NCBI GenBank assembly: GCA_003644265.1
Contig: QNBX01000050.1
Coordinates: 1-26,246, forward strand
DNA: 26,246 bases
Origin: Planctomycetota bacterium
GTDB lineage: Bacteria > Planctomycetota > B15-G4
Direction: 5' to 3'
This document shows positions 16,541 through 24,165 of the stretch, piece by piece. A model generated the notes under the pieces. It searched no databases. It was not told the origin of the DNA and saw nothing but the letters and a program-made list of their open reading frames with translations. The first letter of the stretch is position 1, and every line of letters starts with the position of its first letter. The position numbers and the translations under genes are program-made.

Positions 16541-17376
16541 CGCTGCTCGAGGTCGAGGGACTGTGCAAGCGCTATGGCGACCGCGACGTCGTCGATCAGG
16601 TCGACTTCCACGTCGGCGCGGGCGAGATCGTGGGGCTGCTCGGACCCAACGGCGCCGGCAAGACCACCACCTTCCGCATGACCGTGGGCATGATCACGCC
16701 CGACGCGGGCAGCGTGTCCTTCGAGGGCGAGGACATCACGCGCCTGCCCATGTACAAGCGCGCGCGCCTGGGGCTCGGCTACCTGAGCCAAGAGCCCTCC
16801 ATCTTCCGGCACATGACGGTGGCCGAGAACCTGCTGGCCGTGCTCGAGGCCCGCGGCGTGTCGCGCTCAGCACGTCATCAACGCTCGGACGGGCTGATCG
16901 ACGAGATGGGGCTGGGACACGTCGCGGATTCGCGCTCGGTTACTCTCTCGGGCGGTGAACGTCGGAGGCTGGAACTGGCCCGCACTCTGGCTCTGGACCC
17001 CACCTTGATCCTGCTCGACGAACCCTTCTCCGGCGTGGACCCCATCGCCGTGGAGGACATCCAGGGGCTGCTGCTGGGCCTGCGCGAGCGGGGCATGGGC
17101 GTTCTGATCACCGACCACGCCGTGCGCGAGACGCTGGGCACCACCGATCGCGCCTACATCATCTACCAGGGCTCCATCCTGCGGCACGGCGACGCCTCCG
17201 CCCTGGCGGATGACCCCAAGGTCCGGTCCGTGTACCTGGGCGAGGGCTTCAGCCTGGCCCCGCGCGCCGAGGAGCGCCTCGCCGCCCAGCCGCGCCCCGG
17301 CCCGCCACGCGACAGACAGCAGCAACAGGACGAGCCCCAGGACGAACCCCAGGACGAGCCCAAGGACACTCCATGA
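16537..17376 (+). CDS. lptB: LPS export ABC transporter ATP-binding protein
   Basis: ATPase that drives LptFG in extracting lipopolysaccharide from the inner membrane. 279 aa: Walker A GPNGAGKTT (36-44), Q-loop YLSQEPSIFRHMTVAENLLA (82-101), which is the LptB-typical block, signature LSGGERRRLELAR (137-149), Walker B LILLDEPFSGVDP (157-169), switch His194 in ITDHAVRETL. The core ends near residue 245. A low-complexity tail follows (Pro, Arg, Gln, then three Asp-Glu-Pro-type units), encoded by a 12-bp tandem repeat at about 17329-17364. The start GTG overlaps the lepB stop, and the stop overlaps the next start (ATGA). The other Lpt genes are not in the window. An outer-membrane lipid system is implied. 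Confidence 0.93.
   Translation: MTLLEVEGLCKRYGDRDVVDQVDFHVGAGEIVGLLGPNGAGKTTTFRMTVGMITPDAGSVSFEGEDITRLPMYKRARLGLGYLSQEPSIFRHMTVAENLLAVLEARGVSRSARHQRSDGLIDEMGLGHVADSRSVTLSGGERRRLELARTLALDPTLILLDEPFSGVDPIAVEDIQGLLLGLRERGMGVLITDHAVRETLGTTDRAYIIYQGSILRHGDASALADDPKVRSVYLGEGFSLAPRAEERLAAQPRPGPPRDRQQQQDEPQDEPQDEPKDTP
17329..17364 (+). repeat. 12-bp tandem repeat encoding the Asp-Glu-Pro tail of LptB
   Basis: Three imperfect copies of GACGAGCCCCAG encode Asp-Glu-Pro-Gln, Asp-Glu-Pro-Gln, Asp-Glu-Pro-Lys at the C-terminus. Copies differ at single bases. The tail is acidic and dispensable for the ABC fold. Confidence 0.8.
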
Positions 17377-18608
17377 CGCCCACTTCGCCGCCTCCCGACG
17401 CTGCCTGGACCGACCTCGCGCGCTCCGGGATCCTGGTACTCGACGACGACGTGGACGTGCGCACCGTCGTAAGCCGCTGCCTGTGCAACAGCGGCTACAC
17501 GGTGCACCAGGCCGGAGGGCTGGACGAGGCGCGCGAGCAGCTCGCGCAGCAGGACATCATCATCGTGCTGGCCGACCTGACCCTGCGCCACGGCGAGAGC
17601 GGCCTGGAACTGTTGGCCGAGCTGCAGGATCAGCGCGCCGACATCGACGTGATCGTGATGACGGCCAACTCCGACGTGAGCTCGGCCGTGAGCGCGCTCA
17701 AGGCGGGGGCCTACGACTACCTGTGCAAGCCCTTCGCGGTGGAGGTGCTGCTGGCCGCGGTCGAGCGCGCCGTGGACCGCAACCGCCTGGCCGAGCGCAC
17801 GCAGCTGCTGGACCACCTCGACACACGCCGTCAGGCCGACGAGGACAACCTGGAGCAGTTCCTGGTCTCGCTGGCCAGCGCCATCGACGCCAAGAGCCGC
17901 TACACCGCTCAGCACAGCAAGCGCGTCTCGGCCCTGGCGCGCATCCTGGGCGAGGCCATGGGCCTGAGCGCGACGCGCTGCGACCTGCTGGCCCTCGGCG
18001 GACGCCTGCACGACATCGGCAAGATCGGCACGCCCGACGCCATCCTCGACAAGCCCGGCTCACTGACGCCCGCGGAGTTCGACATCATCCGCGAGCATCC
18101 GGCCGTGGGCGACCAGCTGGTGCAGCCCATCCGCGCCATCGCCGAGCTGCGCCCCATGATCCGCTGGCACCACGAGCGCCTGGACGGCAACGGCTACCCC
18201 GACGGTCTGTCCGGCGACGAGATTCCGCTCGAGGCCCTGCTGATCAAGACGGCCGACATCTGGGAGGCCATCACCAGCCGCCGTCCGTATCGCGACCCCA
18301 TGAGCGTGGACGCCGCCGTGCGCGCCATGCGCGCCGAGAGGGACGTCTCGATCCCGGCGGAGATCGTGGAGACCTTCCTGAAGGCCATCCAAGGCTCGCC
18401 CTTTGCACTGCCAGCCTCCGTCGAAGGCCGCCCGTCCCAAGCGACCGAGACCCCGCCCCCCGTGAACCAGATCGAGTTCGCGCAGCGGGCGGCGATCAAG
18501 CTCCAGCTCGCGCCCAGCGCCCCGGGGCAGGTCGCGGCCAGCGCCGGAATGGCCCACCCGCCGGCGCTCCCGGGCGACGATCGGCAGCTCGGGCAGGCAG
18601 GCGTCTGA
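17373..18608 (+). CDS. response regulator with HD-GYP domain (predicted c-di-GMP phosphodiesterase)
   Basis: 411-aa two-component output protein. The receiver domain (about 18-135) has acidic pocket Asp24-Asp25-Asp26, phospho-acceptor Asp68 (LADLTL), Thr97 and Lys119 (CKPF). A helical linker (about 135-165) leads to the HD-GYP domain (about 165-340): His181, HD 213-214 in LHDIGKIG, His242, HH 266-267 and HHERLDGNGYPDGL (266-279) with the GYP signature, and Asp295 in KTADIWEAITSRRPYR. All metal and GYP residues are kept, so hydrolysis of c-di-GMP (or 3',3'-cGAMP) is predicted. The C-terminal 70 residues are low-complexity. The ATG overlaps the lptB stop. The cognate histidine kinase is not in the window. 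Confidence 0.94.
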   Translation: MTPTSPPPDAAWTDLARSGILVLDDDVDVRTVVSRCLCNSGYTVHQAGGLDEAREQLAQQDIIIVLADLTLRHGESGLELLAELQDQRADIDVIVMTANSDVSSAVSALKAGAYDYLCKPFAVEVLLAAVERAVDRNRLAERTQLLDHLDTRRQADEDNLEQFLVSLASAIDAKSRYTAQHSKRVSALARILGEAMGLSATRCDLLALGGRLHDIGKIGTPDAILDKPGSLTPAEFDIIREHPAVGDQLVQPIRAIAELRPMIRWHHERLDGNGYPDGLSGDEIPLEALLIKTADIWEAITSRRPYRDPMSVDAAVRAMRAERDVSIPAEIVETFLKAIQGSPFALPASVEGRPSQATETPPPVNQIEFAQRAAIKLQLAPSAPGQVAASAGMAHPPALPGDDRQLGQAGV

Positions 18609-18630
18609 TCGGGCCCGGGGGCCACTCGCG

Positions 18631-18660
18631 TTGACCCTGCGCACTCGACCGTGGCATCAT
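18631..18660 (+). promoter_or_regulatory. candidate sigma-70 promoter for etfBA
   Basis: TTGACC (18631-18636, five of six) and CATCAT (18655-18660, four of six) are separated by 18 bp and lie 57 bp before etfB. This is the best -35/-10 pair seen in the window. Confidence 0.5.
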
Positions 18661-18673
18661 GTGTGGCTCCCCT

Positions 18674-18693
18674 GAGCCCCTGAAAAGGGGCTC
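18674..18693 (+). promoter_or_regulatory. leader hairpin upstream of etfB
   Basis: GAGCCCC (18674-18680) and GGGGCTC (18687-18693) form a perfect 7-bp stem with a 6-base loop, TGAAAA. It would sit almost at the 5' end of an mRNA starting near 18667. There is no T-run after it, so a stabilising 5' hairpin is as likely as an attenuator. It could also be the end of the HD-GYP transcript. Confidence 0.5.
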
Positions 18694-18716
18694 CCAGCAC
18701 ACGGAATCAGCCCGCC

Positions 18717-19475
18717 ATGAACGTCGTCGTCTGCATCAAGCGCGTCCCGGCCACCGACTCCCGCGTGAAGATCGCGGATGACGGCACCTCGCTCGACAGC
18801 GCCCAGGTCGAGTGGATTATCAGCCCCTACGACGAGTTTGCCGTGGAGGCCGCCTTGCAGCTCAAGGAGGCCGCCGGCGAGGGCAGCGTGACGATCATGA
18901 GCATGGGTCCGGCCGCGGCCACCAAGGAACTGCGCACCTGCCTGGCCATGGGCGCCGACGATGCGGTGCTGCTGCTGGACGAAGAGCACGGCCGACGAGA
19001 CGCCGCCACCACCGCCGCCGTGCTGGCCGAGGCCATCAAGGCCCGCTCGCCAGACCTGGTGCTGTGCGGCAAGCAGGCCGTCGACCTCGACCAGGGCGAG
19101 GTGGGCAGCCGCCTCGCCGCGCACCTGGGTTGGCCCCTGGCCACCGAGATCCGCAAGCTCGACGTGGCCGACGGCAAGGCCACCATCGAGCGCGCCGGCG
19201 AGGACGGCACCTCCGAGATCTGGGAGCTGCCCCTGCCCGCCGTGCTGACCGCCACCAAGGGCCTGAACGACCCGCGCTACGCCTCGCTGAAGGGCATCAT
19301 GAAGGCCAAGAAGAAGCCCCTCGATCAGAGCGACGCCGCCCTGGGCGAGACGCGTCTGGAGGTCCGCAGTCTGGAACTCCCGCCACCGCGCCGCGAGGGC
19401 CGCATCGTAGGTGAGGGCGCCGAGGCCGTGCCCGAGCTGGTGCGCCTGCTGCGCGAAGAAGCCAAGGTGCTCTAG
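18717..19475 (+). CDS. etfB: electron transfer flavoprotein subunit beta
   Basis: Beta subunit of the soluble heterodimeric flavoprotein that collects electrons from acyl-CoA and related dehydrogenases. 252 aa, normal length. It begins MNVVVCIKRVPATDSRVKIA, the classic EtfB N-terminus. It continues with ISPYDEFAVEAALQLKE, SMGPAAATKELRTCLAMGAD (a nucleotide-site block), DLVLCGKQAVDLDQGEVGSR, ELPLPAVLTATKGLNDPRYA and SLKGIMKAKKKPLD (the ETF-beta recognition-loop signature region). ATG 18717 follows a GGAA-type Shine-Dalgarno sequence and the promoter and hairpin above. etfA lies 91 bp downstream on the same strand. Confidence 0.95.
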   Translation: MNVVVCIKRVPATDSRVKIADDGTSLDSAQVEWIISPYDEFAVEAALQLKEAAGEGSVTIMSMGPAAATKELRTCLAMGADDAVLLLDEEHGRRDAATTAAVLAEAIKARSPDLVLCGKQAVDLDQGEVGSRLAAHLGWPLATEIRKLDVADGKATIERAGEDGTSEIWELPLPAVLTATKGLNDPRYASLKGIMKAKKKPLDQSDAALGETRLEVRSLELPPPRREGRIVGEGAEAVPELVRLLREEAKVL

Positions 19476-19566
19476 CGCGCCCGAGAAACACACCGTCCCC
19501 GTTCAACGGAGCGCGCGCCCGCGCCGCTCCTTCCCACCCAGAACCCCAACCGGAGCGTCGAGAGCC

Positions 19567-20538
<972 letters not shown>

Positions 20539-20553
20539 GCCAGGCGGCAGCAG

Positions 20554-20604
20554 GGACGCCGCGGCCAGCCGCCAGACCGAGCAGCGTAGCTGCGCCGCGG
20601 GTCC
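20554..20604. terminator. large hairpin between convergent etfA and the DUF3352-like gene
   Basis: GGAC(G)CCGCGGC (20554-20565, one bulged G) pairs with GCCGCGGGTCC (20594-20604), 11 pairs in all. Inside lies a smaller hairpin GCAGC-GTA-GCTGC (20581-20593). It is in the 125-bp gap between convergent genes and probably serves both as a terminator. No T-run is seen. Confidence 0.5.
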
Positions 20605-20663
20605 AGGGCTCTCTAGCAATCGGGCCACGGGCGCTTGGCGAGTACTGCCCTCGCACGGCCGGC

Positions 20664-22523
20664 CTACGGCGCCACTTGATGGGAGAGCGCACCGCCGCGC
20701 TCGTCCAGCACCAGCACCGAGAGCTCGGCGCCCTGAGCATGCGCCGCGACCACGTCCTCATCCGGCAGGGGCAGCGCGCGCAGAAACTCCAGCAGCTCGG
20801 GCGGCAGTCGCATGGGCGGCTTCAGCGGATTGACCAGGAGCGTGCCGCTGCGCTGCAGCTCTTCGAGCGCGTTGAGCACCGAGCGGATGTCGTCCCCCGC
20901 GCGGGCATAGCTGATGATGCTCGCGTCGCCGGGCAGCAGCGCGCGCGCGGTCACGAAGTCCTGCGAACTGGCCAGGGACGGCAGCTCCGGGTCGGCCTTG
21001 CGGCGCAGCACCTCCTGCACCAGCGTGGCTGAGGCCGACAGCACCAACAGGTCGTCCAGCACGGCATAGGCCAGCGTGAACACCGGCCCCATGGGGATCA
21101 GATAGAGGTCGTAGCCCTCGAACTCGACGCGCGTGCGCGCCGCGTGCATGCCGTTCTTGCGCACCACCCCGTCGATCAGCGCCCGCGTCTGCTCGCCGTC
21201 CGTCAGCCCGGCGGCCAGCAGAAAGTTGACCGGATCGCCGCCGTCGCTGGGCAGGGCTTCGGAGCGTTCGACCTCGCTGACGAACAGCAGGAATTGCCCG
21301 TCCAGGCCATCGAGCAGGTCGTCCTTGGCGTGAAAGCCCTGCTCGCCCTCCATCTCGGCCATGTCCTGGATCAGCTCCAGGGCCAGCTGAGCGTCGAGCG
21401 CCGCGATCAGCTCGAGCCCGGCGTCGAAGGCGCCGCCGAGATCGAGGTTGGCGGCGAAGGCCGTGTTGACGTCGGGCGGCGCCAGGCTCAGCAGCTCGCA
21501 GCGCTGCTGGTCCACGGCGGCGGCCACCACGCCCCAGATGCCGTCGGCGCGGGTGACATCGAGGCGCAGCACGGCATGGCCCCACTCCACGTCGAACCAG
21601 CTGCTGCCCGAGATCGAGCGCAGGGCGTCGAGCGCGAGGCCGTCGTAGCGGGCGGCGCGGTCGGAGTCGGGCTCCTGGTCCACCAGCAGGGGTTGCACGA
21701 GATCCCGCAGCAGCTCCGCGCTGCCGAAGAGGCGCAGCCCCTCGTGCTCCACGGCGTCGCGGGCGGCCATGCTGGCGGCGAACGCAGGAGCCTGCGCCAG
21801 GCTGTCGCCGCCCGTGCCGCGCAGGGCGTCCACCAGCCGGCCCGCGTGCTCGGCGCCGTCAACGCTCTCGCTGCTGAGCACCAGCACCAGCACCGACCCG
21901 GCCATCAGCGAGTGCATCTGGCCCTTGCGGCCGTCGGGCGAGGCCACCACGCTGACGGGCAGCTCGCGCAGCGTCTCGGTGGTGAGCAGCATGCCGGCGT
22001 CCTCGACCCAGCGCTGCAGCAGCGCGTCGAAGCCCGCGGCGAAGGCCTGCCGCGACTCGCCCAGCTCGAGCAGCAACGCCAGCGCGTACTGAGGCTGCTC
22101 CTCGTCGCCCTCGGCCACGGCGAAGTGCAGCAGGCCCAGCGCCAGCTGCCCTTCGATCAGCTGCAGCAGCGCGAGCGGGTCCGTGCCCCAGGCGTCGGTG
22201 CCGCGGGCGGCGAGGTCGTCGATGCCGGCTTCGAGCGCCTCGAGCAGCGGCGCCGCGGCGGGGTCGCTCAGCACGCGGCCCCAGGACGACCCGGCCAGCT
22301 GCTCACGCAGCGACCCCACGTCGTCAAGCAGCAGCGCGGCCACGGTGGAGTCCGGCAGCACGGCCTCGAAGTGCGTCTGCGCGCGCGACGGCGCGGCCAG
22401 CGGCGCGCCCAAGAGCAAGGCGACCAGCGACGCCGTAAGCGCGCGCCCACGAACGGCACGAACGGCACGAGCGAGGAAGGGCCGCGGCGCGTGCGAGCCG
22501 GCAGTCAACACGAGACCAAGCAT
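20664..22523 (-). CDS. exported protein, DUF3352-like, function unknown
   Basis: 619-aa exported protein. A long basic N-terminus precedes a hydrophobic signal segment (about 28-49, TASLVALLLGAPLAAPSRAQ), with likely cleavage after SRA. The mature part has the repeated alpha/beta pattern typical of planctomycete DUF3352-like proteins: an opening ALLLDDVGSLREQLAGSSWG, mid segments FAANLDLGGAFDAGLELIAA and LLDGLDGQFLLFVSEVERSE, and a closing SASATLVQEVLRRKAD. Such proteins resemble secreted or periplasmic beta-rich modules of unknown role; no catalytic motif is recognisable. ATG 22523 is the only credible start. It is transcribed in the same direction as the sulfatase-like gene 167 bp upstream; that gap shows nothing definite. 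Confidence 0.8.
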   Translation of the reverse strand: MLGLVLTAGSHAPRPFLARAVRAVRGRALTASLVALLLGAPLAAPSRAQTHFEAVLPDSTVAALLLDDVGSLREQLAGSSWGRVLSDPAAAPLLEALEAGIDDLAARGTDAWGTDPLALLQLIEGQLALGLLHFAVAEGDEEQPQYALALLLELGESRQAFAAGFDALLQRWVEDAGMLLTTETLRELPVSVVASPDGRKGQMHSLMAGSVLVLVLSSESVDGAEHAGRLVDALRGTGGDSLAQAPAFAASMAARDAVEHEGLRLFGSAELLRDLVQPLLVDQEPDSDRAARYDGLALDALRSISGSSWFDVEWGHAVLRLDVTRADGIWGVVAAAVDQQRCELLSLAPPDVNTAFAANLDLGGAFDAGLELIAALDAQLALELIQDMAEMEGEQGFHAKDDLLDGLDGQFLLFVSEVERSEALPSDGGDPVNFLLAAGLTDGEQTRALIDGVVRKNGMHAARTRVEFEGYDLYLIPMGPVFTLAYAVLDDLLVLSASATLVQEVLRRKADPELPSLASSQDFVTARALLPGDASIISYARAGDDIRSVLNALEELQRSGTLLVNPLKPPMRLPPELLEFLRALPLPDEDVVAAHAQGAELSVLVLDERGGALSHQVAP

Positions 22524-22690
22524 GAGGACCTACCCGAGACGCGAGGGACACGCTACCCACGGACTCGTCGGCCCGCCGGGACCGGCGCAGTCTAACGACG
22601 GCTAGCCACGGGACGAAGGCGAGGCTTCACAGAGCAGCGCGCGCCGCCCGCATGGCCTCCCGTGGCGAGCGAGCCGGGAGCCCTCACGCC

Positions 22691-24097
22691 TCAGCGCAGG
22701 TAGCCGAGGGCCTCCAGAATGGAGCGCTGTTCGTCGCTGATGGCGTCGCCCTGCTGCGGGTCGCCGAAGTGCACGCGCAGGGCGGCGCTGGCCTCGATGG
22801 CGCCGGCCAGCCGACGCTCCAGCAGCGCGCGCCACGGCGGCGCCGGGTCGACGCTGAGCAGGTCGGTCTGCTCGCCAGGGTCGGCCGTCAGGTCGTACAG
22901 CGCGCCCGGCTCGCCACGGCGCAGGATGAACTTCTTGCCCTGCTCCAACACGACATCGAAGACCATGCCGTCCCCGCCGGAGGCGTAGCGGGTGCGCTGG
23001 GTGGGCGCGTCCAGCGGCCACAGCGCCCGTCCCTGCAGGCCCGGCTCCGGCGGCAGTCCCAGCGCGGCCAGGCACGTCGGTGTCAGGTCAAGCTGCGTCA
23101 CCGGCCAGCTCAGGCGCAGCCCCTCGGGCAGGCCACCCGGCGGGCGCACCAGCAGCGGGACCGCCAGCTCCTCCTGCATGACGCGGCGGTGCTCAAACGT
23201 GCCGTGCTCTCGGAAGGCCTCGCCGTGATCGGAGGTGATCACCAGCCAGGCGTCATCCAGCCAGCCCTTGCGCTCCAGCATCTCGATCAAGCGCCCCAGG
23301 CCAGCGTCGACGCGGTGGATCGCGCCGTCGTACAGACCAACGAGCTGCTGGATGTCGGCCTGGTCGAGGCGCGAGCGGCCCTCCCAGAAGGCGTCCATCA
23401 GCCGGGCCAGGCTCTTGAAGCGGCCCTCACGCAGCCGCGTCTCGAGCACGTACTCGCGCCCCGCCAGCCGGCCGGAGTACTGCGCGTCCGTGAACAGATC
23501 GTGCGCGCGCGTGGGGATGTAGGGCGCGTGCACGCCGTAGGTATGCACAAACAAGAAGCTGGGCTCGTCGGGCGCCGCGTCCAGCCAGGCCTGCACCCGG
23601 TCGAGCTTGTCGTCGAAGAACTCGTAGCGCGAGTCGAACTGCGCGAACCCGCGGTCAAAGCCAGCCGCCGCGGTCACCAGCCCGCCATCGGCGAAGGCCG
23701 CCGTGCGGTAGCCCTGCTCGCGCAGGATCTCCGCCAGCAGCCGCACCCGCGGCGCCTGATTGTGGGTGACCGCGTTCTTGATGCCATGCACGCGCGGCAA
23801 CACGCCGCTGAACATGCTCATGTGCGAGGGCGCCGTGCTGGACGACGTGGCCGTCACGTCCTCGAACAGCAGCGCCTGCTGCGCGAGCCGGTCGAGCGTG
23901 GGGCTGGTGTCACGCTCGTAGCCGTAGCAGCCCAGGTGATCGGCGCGCAGGGTGTCCACGGAGACCAGCACCAGGTGCGCGCCGGGACGCGCCGCCAGCG
24001 GGTCTGCAGCCAGCGGACGCGCCGGATCGCACGCGGGCAACGCCACCAGCGTCAGGCCCAGGACAGCCAGGGTCGTCAGTGGGTTGCGCCAAGCCAT
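22691..24097 (-). CDS. sulfatase-like lipoprotein (alkaline phosphatase superfamily)
   Basis: 468-aa exported lipoprotein. The signal peptide ends in lipobox LVALPAC (lipid-anchor Cys23). The sulfatase/alkaline-phosphatase fold follows: metal site VSVDTLRADHLGCYGY (45-60, Asp48 and Asp53), nucleophile region TSSSTAPSHMSMFSG (84-98), HTYGVHAPYIP, metal site VITSDHGEAFREHG, and end ISDEQRSILEALGYLR. The position of the formylglycine Cys/Ser in classical sulfatases (C-x-P-S-R) is filled by Thr88 in T-A-P-S-H, so formylglycine conversion is not expected. The enzyme may use Thr as nucleophile, like phosphatase or phosphotransferase relatives. ATG 24097 is chosen over an upstream in-frame Met because it gives a clean lipoprotein signal. 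It lies 68 bp after the repeat-protein gene on the same strand. Confidence 0.88.
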   Translation of the reverse strand: MAWRNPLTTLAVLGLTLVALPACDPARPLAADPLAARPGAHLVLVSVDTLRADHLGCYGYERDTSPTLDRLAQQALLFEDVTATSSSTAPSHMSMFSGVLPRVHGIKNAVTHNQAPRVRLLAEILREQGYRTAAFADGGLVTAAAGFDRGFAQFDSRYEFFDDKLDRVQAWLDAAPDEPSFLFVHTYGVHAPYIPTRAHDLFTDAQYSGRLAGREYVLETRLREGRFKSLARLMDAFWEGRSRLDQADIQQLVGLYDGAIHRVDAGLGRLIEMLERKGWLDDAWLVITSDHGEAFREHGTFEHRRVMQEELAVPLLVRPPGGLPEGLRLSWPVTQLDLTPTCLAALGLPPEPGLQGRALWPLDAPTQRTRYASGGDGMVFDVVLEQGKKFILRRGEPGALYDLTADPGEQTDLLSVDPAPPWRALLERRLAGAIEASAALRVHFGDPQQGDAISDEQRSILEALGYLR

Positions 24098-24165
24098 GGC
24101 CGCGGATCGTATCAGCAAACACAACCCTGTCGGGGCGAGCCTGCCCAGCCTGCCGACCCCGGGAC

